NCBI GenBank assembly: GCA_900549685.1
Contig: UROX01000006.1
Coordinates: 1-33,563 of the forward strand
Direction: 5' to 3'
Length of the DNA: 33,563 nt
Source of the DNA: an uncultured Alistipes sp.
Lineage (GTDB): Bacteria > Bacteroidota > Bacteroidia > Bacteroidales > Rikenellaceae
In this document: in pieces, positions 22,592 to 29,893 of the stretch
Layout: every line of letters begins with the position of its first letter
Position numbering within the stretch: the stretch's first letter is position 1
Translations under genes and position numbers: made by a program
Notes under the pieces: generated by a model
Database searches by the model: none
Seen by the model: the letters and a program-made list of their open reading frames with translations, nothing else
What the model was told of the DNA's origin: nothing

Positions 22592-24154
22592 ATGTCTGCA
22601 TATCGCTCTGAAAACAAGCGAAAGATAGAAATAGGACGTAAAAAAGTCGTTTTGATCGTAGTGGCCGCCGTGGCCGTGGGGATAAGCGTGACCATAGGTC
22701 TCAACAGGGTTTATATCCATAGTTCGACCGACGAGTCGTGCCAGTCGTGCCACATCCATCCCGAGGCGGACAAGAGCTGGAAGCTCTCTGTGCACCACAA
22801 CAGCAAGAGCGGCGTGGTGACCGGCTGTGCCGAATGCCATTTGCCGCCCAAGGGATCGTTTGCCCATTTCCGGGCCAAAGCCAAAACGGGCATGAAAGAC
22901 CTGTGGGCCTACATGACCAAAGACAGCAGCGAGATCGACTGGCAGAGCAAAAAGCAGCTGGAACATGCCGTGACGATCGTCTACAACGAGTCCTGCAAGA
23001 AGTGTCATCAGCAGTTGTTCCCCTCCCGTCTGAGCCAGGAGGGTATTACGGCCCATCTCTATTACGAGGAGAACGAAGAGAAACTCGATCTGCAGTGTAT
23101 CAGCTGCCATCTGGACGTGGGACATTACGATCCTTCGTATCAGCATGCGCGGATGCAGGGCATCCCCAAGACCGAAGAGAAAGGCGAGCCGTTTACCGAG
23201 TCGGCGACGGTGACCGCTTTCGAAGATTTTACCGAAACAATACCGGGTACGACCGTTTCGTTCGCCATGAAGGCGATCCCCGGCGGCTCGTTCCTCATGG
23301 GCAGTCCCGAGAACGAACCGTTCCGTCGCGATGACGAAGGACCGCAGAAGAAAGTGACCGTTTCGCCGTTCTTCATGGGCGAGACCGAAGTGACGTGGGA
23401 TCAGTATTGGGCGTTCTACGGCGAGACGATGTCCGAGGGCCGCACGCCGCCCGAGGTGATCTATGCCAACAACTCGAATCCGGACGTGGATGCCGTGAGC
23501 GGTCCTACGCCTCCGTTCGGCATTCCCGATCAGGGATGGGGCGGCGGTAACCGTCCGGCCATTACGATGACGCACTATGCGGCTGAAACGTTCTGTCAGT
23601 GGCTGTCGAAAAAGACGGGCAAAAAATACCGGCTTCCGACTGAGGCCGAGTGGGAATATGCCGTGCGCGGCGGAACCGATACGCCCTATTTCTTCGAGGG
23701 CGATCCCCGGAAACTGTCCGACAAAGGCTTCTGGCGGAAATTCTTCGATGCCGATACGGCAGGGATCAACCGTTATGTCGTGTATGCGAAGAACAGCCGC
23801 AACATGACGCAGGAACCTGCGGCCGTACAGGCCAATCCGTTCGGACTGAAGAATATGCTGGGTAATGTGATGGAATATTGTTCGGACCGTTATGCGGCGG
23901 ACGCCTATTCGAAACTGACGGACGGCGTCGTCGATCCTCAGGGACCTCAGAGCGGCGACGAATTCGTCGTGCGCGGAGGACAGTATTTCGACGATGCCTC
24001 CGATCTGCGGTCGGCGGCCCGCGGACATACCGAACACGACGCATGGCTGAAAACCGATCCGCAGAAACCCAAGAGCATCTGGTGGTATTCCGATGTGCGG
24101 AGTATCGGCTTTAGGGTGGTTTGCGAGCCGGACGATTCCGCGGCGCAGCAGTAA
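22592..24154 (+). CDS. NapC/NirT-type tetraheme cytochrome c fused to a SUMF1/FGE-like domain
   Basis: A 520-residue membrane-anchored periplasmic protein. One membrane helix (about 18-37) is followed by four CxxCH heme sites (50-54, 79-83, 135-139, 169-173), the arrangement of NapC/NirT/NrfH quinol dehydrogenases. From about 222 to 512 comes a formylglycine-generating-enzyme-like (SUMF1) domain, with IPGGSFLMGS, ETEVTWDQYWAF, YRLPTEAEWEYAVRG, NMLGNVMEYCSDRY and SIGFRVVCE. The two copper-binding catalytic cysteines of true FGE, expected after VVRGG, are replaced (QYFDDASDLRSAARG), so it should not make formylglycine. The heme part could take electrons from, or give them to, menaquinone; the SUMF1 part may bind a sugar or partner protein. 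It has its own promoter and precedes two Tat-exported sugar-enzyme-like lipoproteins. Confidence 0.9.
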   Translation: MSAYRSENKRKIEIGRKKVVLIVVAAVAVGISVTIGLNRVYIHSSTDESCQSCHIHPEADKSWKLSVHHNSKSGVVTGCAECHLPPKGSFAHFRAKAKTGMKDLWAYMTKDSSEIDWQSKKQLEHAVTIVYNESCKKCHQQLFPSRLSQEGITAHLYYEENEEKLDLQCISCHLDVGHYDPSYQHARMQGIPKTEEKGEPFTESATVTAFEDFTETIPGTTVSFAMKAIPGGSFLMGSPENEPFRRDDEGPQKKVTVSPFFMGETEVTWDQYWAFYGETMSEGRTPPEVIYANNSNPDVDAVSGPTPPFGIPDQGWGGGNRPAITMTHYAAETFCQWLSKKTGKKYRLPTEAEWEYAVRGGTDTPYFFEGDPRKLSDKGFWRKFFDADTAGINRYVVYAKNSRNMTQEPAAVQANPFGLKNMLGNVMEYCSDRYAADAYSKLTDGVVDPQGPQSGDEFVVRGGQYFDDASDLRSAARGHTEHDAWLKTDPQKPKSIWWYSDVRSIGFRVVCEPDDSAAQQ

Positions 24155-24504
24155 GCGTAACCGGGTCGGGCCTGGCGGCCGGTTTCCCGGGCTGTTCCGG
24201 AATAACGGAACGTTCGACGAAGACCGGCGGAAAAGCCGGAGGCAGAACGGTCGGCCGGACTGGATAGGAAAAAGTCGGCCGTGTGAAAAACGGCGGTCGG
24301 AGCCGGCAGACGGATGCTGCTTCGGAAAGGTGGCGGTCGGAGGAGATCGGTGTCGGGAATGGACCTGAGGATACGGCTTCGGGAAAAGTCTGCCGAGGGA
24401 GACGACAGTAATGTCCGGCGGAACGCTACGCTTGCCGGGAAGAGGGTTTCCGACAGGATGAGGGAGACGAGATTGAAAAAGATTTAACCTAAATATCTAA
24501 CACT
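24155..24504 (+). other. Purine-rich spacer before the Gfo/Idh/MocA gene
   Basis: The 350 bp between two genes of the same strand hold no credible coding frame. From about 24200 the plus strand is visibly rich in A and G. There are small hairpins (GTTCCG/CGGAAC at 24194-24211, CCGGC/GCCGG at 24224-24239) and an 11-bp direct repeat GGCGGTCGGAG (24292-24302 and 24332-24342). The last 30 bp are AT-rich (GATTTAACCTAAATATCTAA) and form the leader of the next gene. I see no terminator and no TAnnTTTG box, so it may be a long leader within one operon. Confidence 0.4.
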
Positions 24505-25860
24505 ATGAGCAAAGATAACAAAATTACCAGAAGGGAGTTTCTCTCCCGTTCGGCCATGGCCGGCGTTGCCGGTGCCATCGGATTGTCTCCGATTCTTTCG
24601 GCATGTGCCGGAGATAAGAAGGGTGCCTATGTGCCTCTGAAGGCTCCGGGCGAATACTATATTCCCGAATTGCCGGACAAGGCGGTTGCGGGAAAAGAAC
24701 TCAAGGCCGGTGTGATCGGTTGCGGCGGCCGCGGTTCGGGAGCTGCCGAAAACTTCCTCAACGCTGCCGACGGCGTGACGATCACCGCATTGGGCGATGT
24801 GTTCGACGACCGTCTGCAAGGATTGAAAAATACGCTGAAGGACAAATATCAGATCGAAGTGGCCGATGACAAGTGTTTCACCGGCTTCGACGCGTACAAG
24901 AACGTGATCGACTCGGGTGTCGATGTGGTCATCATCGCCACGCCGCCGTTCTTCCGTCCCGACCATTTCAAATATGCCGTGGAAAAAGGCGTACACGCGT
25001 TCCTCGAAAAACCGATCTGCGTCGATCCGGAAGGTTACCGGACCATTGTGGCCGCAGCCAAGCAGGCGAAGGCTAAAGGCCTGTGTGTCGTGACCGGTAC
25101 GCAGCGTCATCACCAGCGTCCTTATGTGGAATCGTTCAAAAAGGTACAGGAAGGCCTGATCGGCGAGATCACGGGCGGTAATGTTTACTGGAATCAGCCG
25201 ATGCTGTGGTATCGTACCCGCGAGAACGGTTGGTCGGATATGGAATGGACGATCCGCGACTGGGTGAACTGGAAATGGCTCTCGGGCGACCACATCGTCG
25301 AACAGCATGTCCACAACATCGACGTATTCACGTGGTTCTCAGGTCTCAAACCGGTGCGTGCGACGGGCTTCGGTAGCCGTCAGCGTCGTATTACCGGCGA
25401 CCAGTACGACAATTTCAGCGTCGATTTCGAATTCGAAAACGGTATCCATATGCACAGCATGTGCCGTCAGATCGACGGTTGCGATTCCAACGTGAGCGAG
25501 TTCATTCAGGGAACGAAGGGATCGTGGAACAGTGCCGATTTCACGATCCGCGACCTGGCCGGAAATATCGTATGGCAGTACGATACGGCCACGGAAGAAG
25601 GTCGTCAGAACGATCCTTACACGCTCGAACACGTGAACTGGATCAGCTGCATCCGCAACAACACGCCCATCATGCAGGCCGAAGAGACCGCCGTGTCGAA
25701 CATGGCCGCCATCATGGGCCGCGAGTCGGCTTATACCGGTAAATCGGTGACGTGGGACGAAATGACGGCTTCGCCGCTCAGTTATGCTCCCGCCAAGCTC
25801 GAACTCGGCAGCCTGGATATGGCCTCTTATACCGTACCGGTTCCGGGAACGGGTAAATAA
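24505..25860 (+). CDS. Gfo/Idh/MocA family oxidoreductase, Tat-exported lipoprotein
   Basis: A 451-residue dehydrogenase-like protein. The N terminus is a twin-arginine signal (TRREFLSRSAMAG, Arg9-Arg10) with a lipobox LSAC giving lipid attachment at Cys34. The Rossmann domain starts at about 66 with GVIGCGGRGSG (69-79) and includes VVIIATPPFF and the family motif EKP (168-170, Lys169). The C-terminal Gfo/Idh/MocA domain contains the GDHIVEQHVHNIDVF segment, with candidate catalytic histidines. Such proteins oxidise or reduce sugar or polyol hydroxyls with NAD(P), which Tat export allows to be carried out already bound. The substrate is unknown. The gene follows the cytochrome-SUMF1 gene after 350 bp and precedes wbuC-like and TIM-barrel genes, so joint action on a periplasmic carbohydrate is inferred. 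Confidence 0.92.
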   Translation: MSKDNKITRREFLSRSAMAGVAGAIGLSPILSACAGDKKGAYVPLKAPGEYYIPELPDKAVAGKELKAGVIGCGGRGSGAAENFLNAADGVTITALGDVFDDRLQGLKNTLKDKYQIEVADDKCFTGFDAYKNVIDSGVDVVIIATPPFFRPDHFKYAVEKGVHAFLEKPICVDPEGYRTIVAAAKQAKAKGLCVVTGTQRHHQRPYVESFKKVQEGLIGEITGGNVYWNQPMLWYRTRENGWSDMEWTIRDWVNWKWLSGDHIVEQHVHNIDVFTWFSGLKPVRATGFGSRQRRITGDQYDNFSVDFEFENGIHMHSMCRQIDGCDSNVSEFIQGTKGSWNSADFTIRDLAGNIVWQYDTATEEGRQNDPYTLEHVNWISCIRNNTPIMQAEETAVSNMAAIMGRESAYTGKSVTWDEMTASPLSYAPAKLELGSLDMASYTVPVPGTGK

Positions 25861-25881
25861 TCCGCCGTACCGGCGAACTTT

Positions 25882-25923
25882 CGAAGGCGGGTATAATAAG
25901 GGTATTATTATGCCCGCCTTTCG
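25882..25923 (+). terminator. Stem-loop after the oxidoreductase gene, possible partial terminator
   Basis: CGAAGGCGGG pairs with CCCGCCTTTCG (one bulge) and the stem continues with TAATA/TATTA around an AGGG loop, giving about 15 paired bases. It starts 21 bp after the stop. Only TTT lies in the 3' arm and no U-tract follows, so it may be an attenuator or an RNA-stabilising 3' end rather than a full stop before the next gene at 25960. Confidence 0.5.
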
Positions 25924-25959
25924 TATGGAGATTCGTCGGACCGACGTTTTTTCGAAAAT

Positions 25960-26463
25960 ATGGAGATCATCGACACCGAACTGCTCGACCGCACGAGCGC
26001 CGAGGCCCGTAAGAGTCCCCGTCTGCGGATGAACCGTAACTTTCACGACAGGCCGGAGGCTCCGCTCAACCGTCTGCTCAATGCGATGGAACCGGGTACC
26101 TACTTGCCCGTGCATCGGCATACCGCTCCGGCCAAGGACGAGGCGATCGTCGTGCTGAGGGGGCGTGCGGCCGTTTTCGTTTTCGACGATGCGGGGCGGA
26201 TCGTCCGCCGGGCCGTCGTCGATCCTAAGGAGGGCATATATGGGTTCGACATTCCTTCCGGCGAGTGGCACGGTTTGCTGGTGCTCGAAAGCGGCACGGT
26301 CGTTTTCGAGGTCAAGGCGGGACCTTATCTCCCCATCGCTGCGGAGGATATGGCTCCGTGGACGCCTGCCGCAGACGACAGGGCGGGTGTCGAACGTTTT
26401 ATGGCATGGCTTCGGGACGAGTCGTCGCGGCCCGACAGCGATTGTGAGACGAAATCAAAGTAA
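25960..26463 (+). CDS. WbuC family cupin-fold metalloprotein
   Basis: A 167-residue protein that matches my memory of the WbuC family: IIDTELLDRTSAEARKSPRL at the start, then RMNRNFHD, NRLLNAMEPGTYLPVHRHTA, DEAIVVLRGRAAVFVFDD, and YGFDIPSGEWHGLLVLESG. A metal site is likely from the histidines in PVHRH (about 50-54) and GEWHG (about 106), with Glu in the DEAIVVLRG strand. WbuC-like proteins occur in surface polysaccharide loci, but the reaction is not established. No signal peptide is visible, so it should be cytosolic, in contrast to its exported neighbours. It ends 9 bp before the TIM-barrel gene. Confidence 0.85.
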   Translation: MEIIDTELLDRTSAEARKSPRLRMNRNFHDRPEAPLNRLLNAMEPGTYLPVHRHTAPAKDEAIVVLRGRAAVFVFDDAGRIVRRAVVDPKEGIYGFDIPSGEWHGLLVLESGTVVFEVKAGPYLPIAAEDMAPWTPAADDRAGVERFMAWLRDESSRPDSDCETKSK

Positions 26464-26472
26464 CCGAACGAT

Positions 26473-27378
26473 ATGAAAAGAAGAGAATTTTTGAAGGCTT
26501 CCCTGCTGGGAGGCGCTGCCGCCGCGGTGGCTCCGATGTCTTTGCTCGGAGGATGTGCCGAAGGCGAAAAGAAAAAAGCTGCACCCGAATTGAAAATCTC
26601 CTTCCAGGAGGGGACCGCTCCCGGTCAGACGCTGGAAGAACGGCTGGATTTCATGGAACAGAACGGCGTGGTGGGATTCGAACCCGGAGGGGTGAATCTG
26701 GCGGGCCGGATCAATGAGTTTGACCAGCTGCTCCGGGGACGGAATATCAAGATTTCGGCGATTTGCGCCGGTTTCCAGGGATTTATCCTGTCCGAAGACG
26801 CTGCCGTGCGCGATCTGTTCGACAACACGATGCGCGAGATCATCGCCGCTGCCGGACAACTCGGTTCGACGGGAGTGATCATGGTACCCGCTTTCAATGC
26901 GCAGGTGCCGGCCATGCCGCATACGATGGAGACGCGCAAGTATCTGATCGAACAACTCTGCAAACTGGGCGATTATGCCGTGGAATGCGGAACGACGGTG
27001 ATTCTCGAACCGCTGAACCGCAACGAGGCGTTCTACCTGCGTCAGGTGGGCGATGCGGCTTCGATCTGCCGGGATGCCAATCATCCGGGTGTGCGCTGCA
27101 TGGGCGACTTCTGGCACATGACGGCGGAAGAAACATCCGATTACGGAGCGCTCATGTCGGGCGGCGAATACCTCCAGCATGTTCATATCGCCAGCCGTGG
27201 CACGCGCAATACGCCGGGCGAAGACGGCGACGTGGATAATTATATCGACGGGTTCCGCGCGCTCAAAGAGATGAATTATCCGCATTACGTCAGCTTCGAA
27301 TGCGGTTGCAAGAACGATAAGGCGCAGAGCGTGCCCGCCGCCTTGCAGCTCATCCGCGACCAGTGGGAACAGGCATAG
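26473..27378 (+). CDS. Xylose-isomerase-like TIM-barrel protein (hydroxypyruvate isomerase family), Tat-exported lipoprotein
   Basis: A 301-residue protein with an N-terminal twin-arginine signal (MKRREFLKASLLGG, Arg3-Arg4) and lipobox-like LGGC, so Cys28 is probably lipidated. The rest is an AP endonuclease 2/xylose-isomerase-type TIM barrel. Divalent metal ligands typical of sugar isomerases and epimerases are visible: Glu179 in LEPLNRNE, Asp212 in MGDFWHM, His238 in QHVHIASRG and Glu276 in SFECGC. It could isomerise or epimerise an oxidised sugar made by the neighbouring Gfo/Idh/MocA protein; this is inference from fold and context. A very stable terminator follows 84 bp after its stop. 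Confidence 0.9.
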   Translation: MKRREFLKASLLGGAAAAVAPMSLLGGCAEGEKKKAAPELKISFQEGTAPGQTLEERLDFMEQNGVVGFEPGGVNLAGRINEFDQLLRGRNIKISAICAGFQGFILSEDAAVRDLFDNTMREIIAAAGQLGSTGVIMVPAFNAQVPAMPHTMETRKYLIEQLCKLGDYAVECGTTVILEPLNRNEAFYLRQVGDAASICRDANHPGVRCMGDFWHMTAEETSDYGALMSGGEYLQHVHIASRGTRNTPGEDGDVDNYIDGFRALKEMNYPHYVSFECGCKNDKAQSVPAALQLIRDQWEQA

Positions 27379-27461
27379 CGGCCGATCCGTAGTCCTGCGA
27401 CAACGGCTGCCGGTGTGGCTATGGGAGGCGGTGCGGCTGCTGCCGTATGCTTGCCGATGTA

Positions 27462-27508
27462 TTCATCCTTCCGGAAATCAGAGGATTTCCGGAAGGATGA
27501 ATTTTTTT
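27462..27508 (+). terminator. Intrinsic terminator with an 18-bp perfect stem
   Basis: TTCATCCTTCCGGAAATC pairs exactly with GATTTCCGGAAGGATGAA around an AGAG loop, followed by TTTTTTT. It closes the cytochrome/oxidoreductase/isomerase gene group. The A residues before the left arm are few, so it is mainly a plus-strand terminator. Confidence 0.93.
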
Positions 27509-27534
27509 CGGATAATTTTTATGAAAAAAGATAG

Positions 27535-27553
27535 TACTTTGTATTGCAAAGTA
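27535..27553 (+). promoter_or_regulatory. Candidate PadR operator
   Basis: The inverted repeat TACTTTG-TATTG-CAAAGTA has 7-bp arms and a 5-bp spacer and overlaps the -33 region of the PspC operon promoter. Part of it, TTTGTATTGCAA, recurs as an exact 12-bp direct repeat at 27572-27583, across the -7 box. Autoregulation by the PadR protein encoded in the same operon is the natural inference. Confidence 0.45.
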
Positions 27554-27575
27554 TAAATATTATTTCATATATTTG
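27544..27575 (+). promoter_or_regulatory. Candidate promoter of the PspC/PadR operon
   Basis: TTG (27544-27546) is followed after 21 bp by TATATTTG (27568-27575), a perfect TAnnTTTG box in strongly AT-rich DNA. The start of transcription would be near 27582, giving a leader of about 45 nt. Confidence 0.6.
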
Positions 27576-27627
27576 TATTGCAATTATACGGGGGCGTGTT
27601 CCCGTGGAACATTAAATACGAAACGAC

Positions 27628-28155
27628 ATGAAAAAGACAGTGAACGTGAATATCGGAGGTGCGCCTTTCGTCGTCGATGAGGATGCCTACGGAATGTTGA
27701 AGCGCTATCTGTCGGAAATCGAAATCCGACTCGACGGCGTGGACGACAAAGAGACGATGCAGGACATCGAGACACGTATCGCCGATATTTTCAACGGAAC
27801 CATCTCGGCCCGGGTGCAGGTCGTCGATGTGCAGCTGGTGCGCCGGGCCATTGCCATCATCGGCAGCGCACGCGAGTTCGGCGAGCCGAAACGCAGCCTG
27901 CCCGAGAACGAAGCGAACGCGTCGAACGGTGTCCGTCGCCTTTACCGGAGCCGTCGCGAAAGAATCGTGGGCGGTGTCTGCGGCGGTCTGGCCGAGTATT
28001 CCGATCTGGATCTGACGCTGGTCAGGGTGTTGATGGCGCTGTTCATCATTTTCGGCGGAGCCGGACTGATCGTCTATATCGTGATGTGGATCATCATTCC
28101 GAACGAGCCTAGAAACGTTAAACGAGCCGAGGAGGAGACGATATGGGGGAAATGA
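27628..28155 (+). CDS. PspC domain-containing protein (first copy)
   Basis: A 175-residue protein. The N-terminal cytosolic part (1-90) starts TVNVNIGGAPFVVDEDAYGM and shares its layout with the second PspC protein of the operon. The PspC domain (about 103-160) has RLYRSRRERIVGGVCGGLAE followed by a membrane helix (about 133-157, ending YIVMWIIIP). PspC proteins sense or relay inner-membrane stress in the phage-shock response of enterobacteria; in Bacteroidetes the role is unproven. Its stop codon overlaps the ATG of the padR-type gene (ATGA), so the two are coupled. Confidence 0.9.
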   Translation: MKKTVNVNIGGAPFVVDEDAYGMLKRYLSEIEIRLDGVDDKETMQDIETRIADIFNGTISARVQVVDVQLVRRAIAIIGSAREFGEPKRSLPENEANASNGVRRLYRSRRERIVGGVCGGLAEYSDLDLTLVRVLMALFIIFGGAGLIVYIVMWIIIPNEPRNVKRAEEETIWGK

Positions 28156-28487
28156 ATATCGATAACATCAAGGCGCAGATGCGCAAGGGGATTCTGGAAT
28201 ACTGCATCCTCTCCATCATCTCGCGCAACGACGCCTACGCTTCGTCGATCATCGCCGAGCTCAAGGCAGCCGAAATGATCGTCGTGGAGGGGACGCTCTA
28301 TCCGCTGCTGACACGGCAGAAGAATCAGGGCTTGCTCTCGTACCGCTGGGAAGAGTCGCCGCAGGGGCCGCCCCGCAAATACTATTCGATTACGGAAAAA
28401 GGACGGGCCTGTCTCGAGCAGCTCGATATCGCGTGGGGCGAACTGATTTCGCAGATTCGGATCATACGGGAGGGAAACAACCGTTGA
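28152..28487 (+). CDS. PadR family transcriptional regulator
   Basis: A winged-helix repressor of about 111 residues. The pattern KAQMRKGILEYCILSIISRN is the usual PadR start, followed by DAYASSIIAELKAAEMIVVE, GTLYPLLTRQKNQGLLSYRW, and the wing-type GPPRKYYSITEKGRACLE. I chose the ATG at 28152, which overlaps the upstream stop as ATGA; an ATG at 28143 would add three residues. PadR proteins often repress their own operon and respond to membrane-active compounds. The palindrome in the operon promoter at 27535-27553 is the best candidate site. The second PspC gene starts 71 bp downstream. Confidence 0.93.
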   Translation: MNIDNIKAQMRKGILEYCILSIISRNDAYASSIIAELKAAEMIVVEGTLYPLLTRQKNQGLLSYRWEESPQGPPRKYYSITEKGRACLEQLDIAWGELISQIRIIREGNNR

Positions 28488-28558
28488 GCGGGGTCAGCAA
28501 TGGTATAACGGGGAACGTGCCGGAGACGGTCGGCGGACCCCGAAAACAGATTGGAAAG

Positions 28559-29866
28559 ATGAACAATACGGTCAATGTCAGCATTGCGGGTGTCGCCTTC
28601 GTCCTCGACGCGGAAGGGTATGCCCTGCTCAAAGATTATCTGGTGCGCATCGAGGTGGGGTACAAGGGGAATCCGGACGGAGCCGAAATCCTGTCGGATA
28701 TAGAGGCCCGTATCAGTGAACTGATTCTCAACGAACAGAGCGCGGATGCGGTCGTCGCGACCGAACGTATCCGGAGCATCATTTCACAGTTGGGCTATCC
28801 CGAAGGGCTGGACGCCGGGGCGCAGACGGAAAACTGCGCGAAGGAAAACACGTCGTCCGGGGAGAGCATTTCCCGTCGGCTGTACCGCAATCCGGACGGT
28901 GCCCGGCTCGGCGGCGTATGCAACGGACTGGCTACTTATTTCAACGTGGAGCCAACGATGGTGCGTTTGCTATTCTGCTCGCCGCTGCTCATTTGCGTGT
29001 GCATCAGTGTCATTCCGTTCGTCAATGGACTGTGCGGATTTTTCGGGACGCTGATCGGCGTCAGCTTCCTGCTCTATTTCATCCTGTGGTTCGCCATTCC
29101 CAAGGCGCGGACGCCGCGCCAGCGACTGGAGATGACGGGCGAGAGAATCACGGCGTCTTCCATCGGGCGCACGATCAATCGCGATCTGGACGATGCGAAG
29201 CCTTCTCCGCGTAACGAGCGCTCCGCGTCGGTCTTTTCCGAGTTGCTGTTCGTGGTCGGACGTATCCTGTTGTTTTGTATCAAAGCGTTCGTGCTGGTCG
29301 TGGGCGGAGTGCTGACGTTGGGTGTCATCGCGATGATCGTCGGGGCGGTTTCTTTCCTCGTGGGCGGAGGTGTGTTCGGCGGAATTCATTCGCAAGGCAT
29401 AGTATGGATGGTCGTTCTGGGGCTGCTGTTGTTCATACTGCCCGTCGTGATCCTCGTCTATCTGATGCTGAAGCTGGTGTTCAACCTGCCCGGACGGCGG
29501 ACGACGCTCTCGGTGCTGTTCGGAATATGGGTGCTCGTTTTGGTCTATGTGGGAGTCTATGCTGTTCGCAACCACGATCGGATCGCAGATTTCTTCCGTT
29601 ATCACGATTTCGAGTGGGTGTTTTCCCGGTATAGTGCCCGTTACGATCCGGCTCCGAACACGATTCCTGCTCCCGGTGGAAACGACGGTCTGATCGAGAA
29701 GCGGAGCGTGACATTCGACGGAACCGATACGCTCGCCGTGCAGACCGTCTGGCTGGACGAAAAAAACGGCGATACGGTCCGTCTCGAAAAAATCGAATAT
29801 CTCGATTCGGGGGAACGGGACACGATAAGCATCGATTATCGATGGCAGGCCGACAACCGACAGTAA
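28559..29866 (+). CDS. PspC domain-containing multi-pass membrane protein (second copy)
   Basis: A 435-residue protein with the same N-terminal layout as the first PspC protein (TVNVSIAGVAFVLDAEGYAL, 4-23) and a PspC domain at about 105-181 (RRLYRNPDGARLGGVCNGLA, then helices to FILWFAIP). After a polar linker (about 182-222) come at least three more membrane helices (about 227-255, 254-275, 282-307) and one at about 318-335, then an extracytoplasmic tail of about 100 residues. I chose the ATG at 28559 because it aligns with the first copy; the frame is open 42 codons upstream only because it overlaps padR. Membrane-stress function is inferred from PspC. Confidence 0.85.
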   Translation: MNNTVNVSIAGVAFVLDAEGYALLKDYLVRIEVGYKGNPDGAEILSDIEARISELILNEQSADAVVATERIRSIISQLGYPEGLDAGAQTENCAKENTSSGESISRRLYRNPDGARLGGVCNGLATYFNVEPTMVRLLFCSPLLICVCISVIPFVNGLCGFFGTLIGVSFLLYFILWFAIPKARTPRQRLEMTGERITASSIGRTINRDLDDAKPSPRNERSASVFSELLFVVGRILLFCIKAFVLVVGGVLTLGVIAMIVGAVSFLVGGGVFGGIHSQGIVWMVVLGLLLFILPVVILVYLMLKLVFNLPGRRTTLSVLFGIWVLVLVYVGVYAVRNHDRIADFFRYHDFEWVFSRYSARYDPAPNTIPAPGGNDGLIEKRSVTFDGTDTLAVQTVWLDEKNGDTVRLEKIEYLDSGERDTISIDYRWQADNRQ

Positions 29867-29893
29867 AAAACGTTTAAATATCATTGGACGATC

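Noticed and set aside
22250..24037. A 595-codon minus-strand open frame opposite the cytochrome-SUMF1 gene
   Set aside because: It mirrors a real gene with four CxxCH motifs and SUMF1 motifs in a GC-rich genome, where the antisense frame tends to stay open. No family features are visible in it.
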